From Actinomycetota bacterium (lineage in GTDB: Bacteria > Actinomycetota > Actinomycetes > Nanopelagicales > Nanopelagicaceae), in assembly GCA_010031635.1 (NCBI GenBank), contig RGZI01000010.1, positions 1 to 32,887 on the forward strand: 32,887 nt of DNA, given 5' to 3'. Of the stretch, positions 23,296 to 29,836 are shown in pieces (positions within the stretch are counted from its first letter, which is position 1; each line of letters starts with the position of its first letter). Under the pieces are notes generated by a model. The model searched no databases, had not been told where the DNA came from, and worked only from the letters and a program-made list of their open reading frames with translations. A program made the position numbers and the translations under genes.

Positions 23296-24549
23296 ATGGC
23301 GCTACTAGATACGAATTTAATTCGGCAAGATTTCCCAATACTGAGCAGAACTGTCCGCAATGGGAAGAAATTGGTGTATCTAGATAACGCTGCAACAAGC
23401 CAGAAACCATTAGTGGTTCTCGATGCGGAACGTAATTTTTATTTAAATCACAATGCCGCCGCGCACAGAGGCGCCCATCTGTTAGCAGAAGAAGCTACCG
23501 ATGCATTTGAAGGAGCTCGTGCAATAGTTGCAGATTTCATTTCTGCGCAAAGTTCAGAAATTATTTTCACGAAAAGTGCAACTGAATCAATAAATGTTGT
23601 TTCATATGGTTTTTCAAATCACCTTTCAAAAAGTGATCCATTCTTCATCGGCGCTGAGCACAATATTGTGGTCACGCAATTAGAGCATCATGCAAATCTT
23701 TTACCTTGGCAGCAGTTGGCTAAAAGAAGTGGTGCGAAGTTATCTTGGCTAGGAATTACTGCAGATGTCGCAATAGATATTTCTAAAATCGATTCAATAA
23801 TCAATGATAAAACTAAGATCGTAGCTTTTACCCATCAATCAAATGTTTCAGGCGCGATCACTCAACTAGAACCGATTATTAAACGAGCGCGCGAAGTTGG
23901 CGCAATGGTTTTGTTAGATGCTTGCCAATCAGTCCCACACATGCCCGTTGAGGTGAATAAATTAAATGTGGATTTCTTGACATATTCTGGCCACAAAGCG
24001 GTAGGACCAACTGGTGTTGGAGTCCTTTGGGGAAGAAGTGAATTATTGGAGAAAATGGAACCCATGATCACCGGTGGTTCCATGATTGACAGCGCCACTA
24101 TCGAAAGTGCAACATGGGCAAAAGCGCCAAAGAAATTTGAAGCAGGCGTTCCAAATATGGCACAGGCGGTTGGGTTAGGTACAGCGTTAAATTATTTAAC
24201 AAAAATTGGTATGGAAAAGATCTATCAACATGAAGAATTACTCACAGCGAGAGCGCTAAAAGGCTTACAGGATATTTCGGGTGTAGAAATCATAGGATCA
24301 AAAAGTTCACAAAATCGTGGCAGTGCAATCTCTTTCACTCTAGAAGGAGTGCACCCGCATGATGTTGGGCAAGTTTTAGATGATTCAGGGATCGCGGTCC
24401 GAACTGGCCATCATTGCGCTTGGCCACTTATGCAAGAGTTGAAGTTGAATGCGACAACTAGAGCTTCATTTTATTTGTATAACACTCCAGAAGAAGTAGA
24501 TATATTTCTTGATGGCGTGCGCGAAGTAAAGAAATTTTTCAAGGTATAG
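23296..24549 (+). CDS. sufS: Cysteine desulfurase SufS
   Basis: LVYLDNAATSQKP, TQLEHHANLLPW, FLTYSGHKAVGPTGVGVLWG (PLP Lys), VRTGHHCAWPLM. Confidence 0.97.
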   Translation: MALLDTNLIRQDFPILSRTVRNGKKLVYLDNAATSQKPLVVLDAERNFYLNHNAAAHRGAHLLAEEATDAFEGARAIVADFISAQSSEIIFTKSATESINVVSYGFSNHLSKSDPFFIGAEHNIVVTQLEHHANLLPWQQLAKRSGAKLSWLGITADVAIDISKIDSIINDKTKIVAFTHQSNVSGAITQLEPIIKRAREVGAMVLLDACQSVPHMPVEVNKLNVDFLTYSGHKAVGPTGVGVLWGRSELLEKMEPMITGGSMIDSATIESATWAKAPKKFEAGVPNMAQAVGLGTALNYLTKIGMEKIYQHEELLTARALKGLQDISGVEIIGSKSSQNRGSAISFTLEGVHPHDVGQVLDDSGIAVRTGHHCAWPLMQELKLNATTRASFYLYNTPEEVDIFLDGVREVKKFFKV

Positions 24550-24551
24550 CG

Positions 24552-24992
24552 ATGAGTCTAGAATCCTTATATCAAGAAATTATCCTTGATCATTACAAAC
24601 GTCCTAAAAATAAAGTACTGCAAGATAAATATTCTGTTGAAGTTCATCATAACAATCCCAGTTGTGGCGATGAGGTAACGCTTCGAGTCCAAGTAGAAAA
24701 TCAAATTGTTACCGAACTTTCATGGGATGGTGTTGGTTGTTCTATTTCCCAAGCGAGTTCATCTGTAATGAGTGAGTTGACACAGGGGATTCCAGTGGAG
24801 AAAGCCTTGCAATTAGAAGAGTCTTTTCTGGAATTGATGCAAGGCAAAGGCGAAGTCGTAGCGGATGAAGAAGAGTTAGAAGACGCAATTGCATTTTCTG
24901 GAGTTGCACGCTACCCGGCTCGGGTAAAGTGTGCGTTGCTAGGTTGGATGGCGCTGAAAGATGCGCTCTTGAGAGCTGGAGGAAGTAAATGA
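24552..24992 (+). CDS. sufU: Fe-S cluster assembly sulfurtransferase SufU (NifU-like)
   Basis: LYQEIILDHYKRPKN, NPSCGDEVTLRV, GVGCSISQASSSVMSE, ARYPARVKCALLGW. Confidence 0.95.
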   Translation: MSLESLYQEIILDHYKRPKNKVLQDKYSVEVHHNNPSCGDEVTLRVQVENQIVTELSWDGVGCSISQASSSVMSELTQGIPVEKALQLEESFLELMQGKGEVVADEEELEDAIAFSGVARYPARVKCALLGWMALKDALLRAGGSK

Positions 24993-25300
24993 CCGCATCT
25001 GTAGAAGATCTAACTGAAGCAATGAAAGATGTTGTGGATCCAGAATTAGGAATAAATGTAGTAGATCTTGGATTGGTTTATGGTGTGAGCATCGATGATG
25101 CCAATATCTGCACCTTAGATATGACACTTACCTCAGCAGCATGTCCACTTACCGATGTGATCGAAGATCAAACAAGACGGGCATTAGATGGCTTGTCTGA
25201 CGATGTGCGAATCAATTGGGTATGGATGCCACCATGGGGACCAGACAAAATAACTGATTCAGGAAGAGAGCAATTACGCGCTCTAGGATTCACCGTATAG
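24989..25300 (+). CDS. Metal-sulfur cluster assembly factor (SufT/MIP18, DUF59)
   Basis: VVDPELGINVVDLGLVYGV, MTLTSAACPLTDVIEDQ; ATGA overlap with sufU. Confidence 0.92.
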   Translation: MTASVEDLTEAMKDVVDPELGINVVDLGLVYGVSIDDANICTLDMTLTSAACPLTDVIEDQTRRALDGLSDDVRINWVWMPPWGPDKITDSGREQLRALGFTV

Positions 25301-25310
25301 GGTTAACTAA

Positions 25311-27170
25311 ATGTCGATGCATGCACCTTGGATGACCTTGCGTGCAATGACGCAAGATCAATCTGTTAAAAATGCGTCTTTAAAACCTGGCACGATCAAA
25401 AGAATTTTCAAGTTCGCAAAGCCGTACCAAAAACAAATTTTGTTCTTTATCCTTACAGTCGTAATTGATGCTGTGCTTGTAATCGCAACGCCTTTATTAT
25501 TTGCGAGATTGATAGACAAAGGCGTTTTGCTACAAAATGGAAAATTAGTCACTTCTCTGGCATTGGTGATCGCCGCTTTAGCTTTACTTGAATCCGCCGT
25601 GAGTTTAATTGGCCGTTATTTGAGTTCGCAAGTAGGTGAAGGGTTAATTTATGATTTACGCTCTCAAGTCTTTGACCATGTACAGCGCCAATCAATAGCC
25701 TTTTTTACCCGCACGCAAACAGGTGCCTTAATTTCGCGCATCAATTCAGATGTAATGGGAGCGCAGCAAGCATTCACCTCAACACTTTCGGGCGTAGTTT
25801 CAAATGGTTTAAGTGTTGTGTTGGTCCTGGGGGCGATGTTTTTTCTATCTTGGAAAATCACCGTTATATCTCTTGTTTTGGTACCACTCTTTCTAATTCC
25901 ATCTCGTTGGATCGGAAAGAAAATTCAAGGATTGGCAAGGGATGCCATGTCAGGAAATGCTGACATGGGCGCAACAATGAATGAAAGATTTAATGTATCT
26001 GGCGCTTTATTAGTCATGTTGTATGGCAGTTATGACAAAGAATCTAAAACATTTCGCAAAAAGGCACGAAGAGTTGCTGACATAGGAATAAAGATGGCTT
26101 TTCTAAACAGATTATTTTTTGTTGGATTAATGACTGTTGCGTCAATTGCTACTGCTATTACTTATGGAGTCGGTGGGCAATTTGTTATTTCAAAAAACAT
26201 TTCAGTAGGAACATTGCTGGCACTTTCGGCGCTTCTCGCCCGTCTATATGGCCCGTTAACTGCCTTAGCAAATGTTCGTGTTGACGTCATGACTGCGCTT
26301 GTCTCATTTGAGCGAGTTTTTGAAGTTTTAGATTTGGAACCTATGGTCCGCGATGGCAGAAATCCCAAAGTACTTCCAACTACTTCACCGAAAATTATTT
26401 TCGATAAAGTTGCATTCACTTATCCAAGAGCAGAAGAGATTTCACTTGCATCACTTGAGAGTGCTGCGAAGAGTGAGGCCATTGGATCGGGTGAGGTGTT
26501 GAAAGAAATCTCATTTACTGTGGAACCTGGACAGATGGTGGCTTTGGTTGGCCCATCCGGTGCTGGCAAGACAACGATAATTTCATTGCTACCAAGATTG
26601 TTCGATGTTTCTAGCGGCTCCATATCGGTAAATGGAATAGATGTACGGGATTTAAAATTGGACTCTTTGCGTCATGCTATTGGTTCTGTTATGCAAGATC
26701 CGCATTTGTTTCATGACACAATTGATGAAAATCTAAAATATGCAAAACCGGATGCAACAGCTGGTGAAATCGAAGCGGCTTGTCGTGCGGCTCAAATCTG
26801 GGATCTAATTTTATCTCTGCCAAATGGCGTAGACACGATGGTTGGTGAACGTGGATACAGATTGTCAGGTGGGGAAAAGGCGAGATTGGCAATAGCAAGG
26901 TTGTTATTAAAAAATCCGCAGATAGTTTTGTTGGATGAAGCCACCGCCCACCTTGATTCTGAAAATGAAGCGTTGGTGCAAAGTGCTATACGAGAAGTTT
27001 TAAAAGATCGAACCAGTTTGGTAATCGCTCATCGGCTTTCAACAATTATCTCAGCTGATCAAATCTTGGTTGTTGAGGAAGGTAAAATTGCACAACGTGG
27101 TACACATGAGCAGTTAATTAGTGCCGGTGGTTTGTATTCCGAACTATACGCCCGACAGTTTACTTCGTAA
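25311..27170 (+). CDS. ABC exporter half-transporter (TMD-NBD fusion)
   Basis: N-terminal multi-TM region, Walker A GPSGAGKTT, signature LSGGEKARLAIARLLLKNP, Walker B IVLLDEATAHLD. Begins 10 bp after the SufT-like gene. Substrate unknown. Confidence 0.93.
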   Translation: MSMHAPWMTLRAMTQDQSVKNASLKPGTIKRIFKFAKPYQKQILFFILTVVIDAVLVIATPLLFARLIDKGVLLQNGKLVTSLALVIAALALLESAVSLIGRYLSSQVGEGLIYDLRSQVFDHVQRQSIAFFTRTQTGALISRINSDVMGAQQAFTSTLSGVVSNGLSVVLVLGAMFFLSWKITVISLVLVPLFLIPSRWIGKKIQGLARDAMSGNADMGATMNERFNVSGALLVMLYGSYDKESKTFRKKARRVADIGIKMAFLNRLFFVGLMTVASIATAITYGVGGQFVISKNISVGTLLALSALLARLYGPLTALANVRVDVMTALVSFERVFEVLDLEPMVRDGRNPKVLPTTSPKIIFDKVAFTYPRAEEISLASLESAAKSEAIGSGEVLKEISFTVEPGQMVALVGPSGAGKTTIISLLPRLFDVSSGSISVNGIDVRDLKLDSLRHAIGSVMQDPHLFHDTIDENLKYAKPDATAGEIEAACRAAQIWDLILSLPNGVDTMVGERGYRLSGGEKARLAIARLLLKNPQIVLLDEATAHLDSENEALVQSAIREVLKDRTSLVIAHRLSTIISADQILVVEEGKIAQRGTHEQLISAGGLYSELYARQFTS

Positions 27171-27863
27171 CTCTTCACGGGCTATTAAAACTCTTCCGGC
27201 CAAAATCAAAAGCACAAAAAAAGACCATTGCAACGTATACGCATAATGTGGGCCATCGCTAAAAATTGGAAGATCAGCAGGTATTGGTGACTCTCCAAGA
27301 TCACTAGTTAACTGTAGATAGTTATCAAAACGCCTTTCATTAAAGTTTTCGTTTAATTCAGAAAGTTGGATTTTGCCGACTTTTGGTGCCGGTAATGCGA
27401 TCAAAGAACCGGTCGTAGTACTACTTTGATTAAAGGATCTGAGTAATCCAATGATTTCAACTCTTCCCTTAGGAGCAGGAGGAGGAATCGGAGTTTCCGT
27501 CGCATCCCCAACCGCTGCTACCCAACCACGATTTACCCAAATCGGTTTGGAATTTATGGGCCGAAAAAGAGTTAGCACATCAAAACCATACTTATCTGCG
27601 CGATATCTTCCGCGAACTAAAACTTCGTGAGTGCCATCGAAACTGCCATTCAATTTAACTTTGCTCCACGTTGGAAAAACGTCTTTTTCATTTAATTCAA
27701 TCGGGCTTTGAGTGAGTAATTGCTTAACCCTTACATTCTCAGCATGACGATTTTGACCCCGATGAAATTGCCATTGGGCTGCGCTAACACAGATATACAT
27801 TCCGAAAATTGCCAGTAAGGTGATTGCTATTGATTTAGGGTGGAAAAATATCTTAATCTTCAT
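27144..27863 (-). CDS. SURF1 family cytochrome oxidase biogenesis protein
   Basis: N-terminal TM followed by AAQWQFHRGQNRHAEN, VLVRGRYRADKYGFDVLTLFRP, IWVNRGWVAA, YAYTLQWSFF. Internal ATG at 27863 preferred over the track start at 27938. Confidence 0.88.
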   Translation of the reverse strand: MKIKIFFHPKSIAITLLAIFGMYICVSAAQWQFHRGQNRHAENVRVKQLLTQSPIELNEKDVFPTWSKVKLNGSFDGTHEVLVRGRYRADKYGFDVLTLFRPINSKPIWVNRGWVAAVGDATETPIPPPAPKGRVEIIGLLRSFNQSSTTTGSLIALPAPKVGKIQLSELNENFNERRFDNYLQLTSDLGESPIPADLPIFSDGPHYAYTLQWSFFVLLILAGRVLIAREELRSKLSGV

Positions 27864-28140
27864 TATTTGAAATTGCTCGTCGTTTAACAATTCGCAAAGA
27901 TTGTGGTTTTCTAATTCCTTCTCGCCCGGCATTTGCAATCACTACCGCAATGTAAGGCAAAAAGATGGCCCCGGCTAAAGTAAACCATCGGTACGGATTT
28001 GGTAATACTAGGGTTAACAAAAAGCAGACAGTTCGAATGATCATTGAGAATAGGTACCTACGTTGGCGTCCGGATTGATCCTCGGCTAACCCTTTTTGGG
28101 CATTTGTGATTGAGAAGATTTCTTCACTTGAGGAGTCCAT
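27853..28140 (-). CDS. DUF3099-like small membrane protein
   Basis: FSITNAQKGLAEDQSGRQRRYLFSMIIRTVCFLL...LPYIAVVIANAG; resembles actinobacterial DUF3099; overlaps surf1 by 11 nt. Confidence 0.8.
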   Translation of the reverse strand: MDSSSEEIFSITNAQKGLAEDQSGRQRRYLFSMIIRTVCFLLTLVLPNPYRWFTLAGAIFLPYIAVVIANAGREGIRKPQSLRIVKRRAISNNED

Positions 28141-28221
28141 AGAGGTAACGCTAGAGAGTTTTTACGCATGACGCACCTTTAGATGCCTATTTACGCACCA
28201 GTAACGAGTAAGTTTTCTGCC

Positions 28222-28938
28222 ATGAGTCGAGTAGTCCTAGTTACAGGCGCAAATCGTGGCATTGGAGCAGCGATCGCTCAAGCTTTCGCATCTGAAGGTG
28301 ATGTTGTGATCGCCGGTCATAGGAGCGCTGAGCGTCCCAGCGGGATGCCAAGTGAATTAAAAAATGTACAAATTGATGTGAAAGATTCAAAAAGTGTCGA
28401 TACTGCTTTTGATTTGATTGAGAAGGAGTGGGGAACGGTTGAAGTTCTTGTAGCCAATGCCGGAATTACCAAAGATAATTTAATGTTGCGAATGAGCAAT
28501 GAGGATTTTAAAGATGTCGTGTCAACAAATCTGGAAGGTGCATTTTATTGCGCCAAACGCGCATCAAAAGGAATGCTAAAACTTAAAAAGGGAAGAATTA
28601 TTTTTATTGGCTCAGTCGTAGGCTCAATTGGATCAGCTGGCCAGGTTAACTACGCGGCGACTAAAGCCGGATTAGTTGGCATGGCGCGATCAATTGCTCG
28701 CGAGTTAGGTTCAAGATCAATTACTGCAAATGTCATAGCACCTGGATTTGTTGAAACCGAAATGACCGGAGATTTAACTGCTGATAGACGTGCTGAGATT
28801 TCAAATGCGGTCGCATTAAATCGTTTTGCATCTGTTGATGAAATTGGGGGAGTTGCTGTTTTTTTAGCATCTCCAGCGGCGGCTTACATTACTGGAGCAA
28901 TAATTCCAGTTGATGGTGGTTTAGGAATGGGGCATTAA
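28222..28938 (+). CDS. fabG: 3-oxoacyl-ACP reductase FabG
   Basis: SRVVLVTGANRGIGAAIAQAF, NAGITKDNLMLRM, YAATKAGLVGMARS, GGLGMGH. ATG at 28222 matches the family N-terminus; the track start at 28183 is longer. Confidence 0.93.
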   Translation: MSRVVLVTGANRGIGAAIAQAFASEGDVVIAGHRSAERPSGMPSELKNVQIDVKDSKSVDTAFDLIEKEWGTVEVLVANAGITKDNLMLRMSNEDFKDVVSTNLEGAFYCAKRASKGMLKLKKGRIIFIGSVVGSIGSAGQVNYAATKAGLVGMARSIARELGSRSITANVIAPGFVETEMTGDLTADRRAEISNAVALNRFASVDEIGGVAVFLASPAAAYITGAIIPVDGGLGMGH

Positions 28939-28942
28939 TAAA

Positions 28943-29710
28943 ATGGGAATATTGGCTGGAAAACGGATTCTAGTAACTGGCGTACTGACGGACTCTTCAA
29001 TTGCTTTTCATATCGCAAAAATCGCTCAAGAAGAAGGTGCAGAGATTGTGCTTTCATCTTTTGGGCGAGCGATGAGCATTACCCAAAGAATTGCAACGAG
29101 ATTGCCTAAAACTGCTCCGGTGATTGAGTTGGATGTTTCAAATAAAGAACATTTAGCAAATTTAGCAAGCGAAGTTAAGAAACATCTTTCTGGTTTAGAT
29201 GGTTTAGTGCATTCAATCGGTTTTGCGCCAGAGGCCGCGCTAGGCGGAAATTTCTTAAACACTGAATGGGAAGATGTAGCCACAGCACTCCACGTTTCGG
29301 CTTACTCATTTAAATCTTTATCTATGGCTGCTCTGCCGCTATTTGGTGAAAGTGGCTCAATTGTCGGTTTGGATTTCGATGCCACCGTAGCTTGGCCTAA
29401 GTACGATTGGATGGGTGTTGCAAAGGCGGCTCTTGAATCAACTAGCCGCTATCTAGCAAGAGATCTTGGTCCAAAAAATATTAGAGTTAACTTGGTCGCC
29501 GCGGGCCCAATCAAAACTATGGCCGCTAAATCAATTCCGGGATTTGAAGAGTTTGAAACAGTTTGGAATGACAGGGCTCCACTTAAATGGGATGTATCTG
29601 ATCCAACCCCAGCAGCTCAGGCCACAGTTGCGCTGCTTTCAGATTGGTTCCCGAAGACCACTGCGGAAATTATTCACGTAGATGGCGGCGTTCATGGAAT
29701 GGGTGCATAA
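28943..29710 (+). CDS. fabI: Enoyl-ACP reductase FabI/InhA
   Basis: GILAGKRILVTGVLTDSSIAFHIAKIAQEEGAEIVLSSFG, LVHSIGFAP, YDWMGVAKAALESTSRYLARDLG, VAAGPIKTMAAKSIPGF; directly follows fabG. Confidence 0.95.
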   Translation: MGILAGKRILVTGVLTDSSIAFHIAKIAQEEGAEIVLSSFGRAMSITQRIATRLPKTAPVIELDVSNKEHLANLASEVKKHLSGLDGLVHSIGFAPEAALGGNFLNTEWEDVATALHVSAYSFKSLSMAALPLFGESGSIVGLDFDATVAWPKYDWMGVAKAALESTSRYLARDLGPKNIRVNLVAAGPIKTMAAKSIPGFEEFETVWNDRAPLKWDVSDPTPAAQATVALLSDWFPKTTAEIIHVDGGVHGMGA

Positions 29711-29714
29711 CATA

Positions 29715-29736
29715 GGTAGGGATCTCCCTACCTTTT
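29715..29736 (+). terminator. Rho-independent terminator after fabG-fabI
   Basis: GGTAGGG ATCT CCCTACC perfect 7-bp stem plus TTTT, 5 bp after the fabI stop. Confidence 0.85.
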
Positions 29737-29743
29737 ACCGCAT

Positions 29744-29763
29744 AAAGGACAATATAGGACAAC
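29744..29763. repeat. 10-bp tandem direct repeat (AAAGGACAAT / ATAGGACAAC)
   Basis: AGGACAA occurs twice with exact 10-bp spacing upstream of the repeat-protein gene. Confidence 0.5.
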
Positions 29764-29836
29764 TTTTTATCGAAACGGTGCGAGAATCTTCCCTTAATAG
29801 CTTGGACTAGCTCAAGTTATAACTAGGGGAGTTTTT

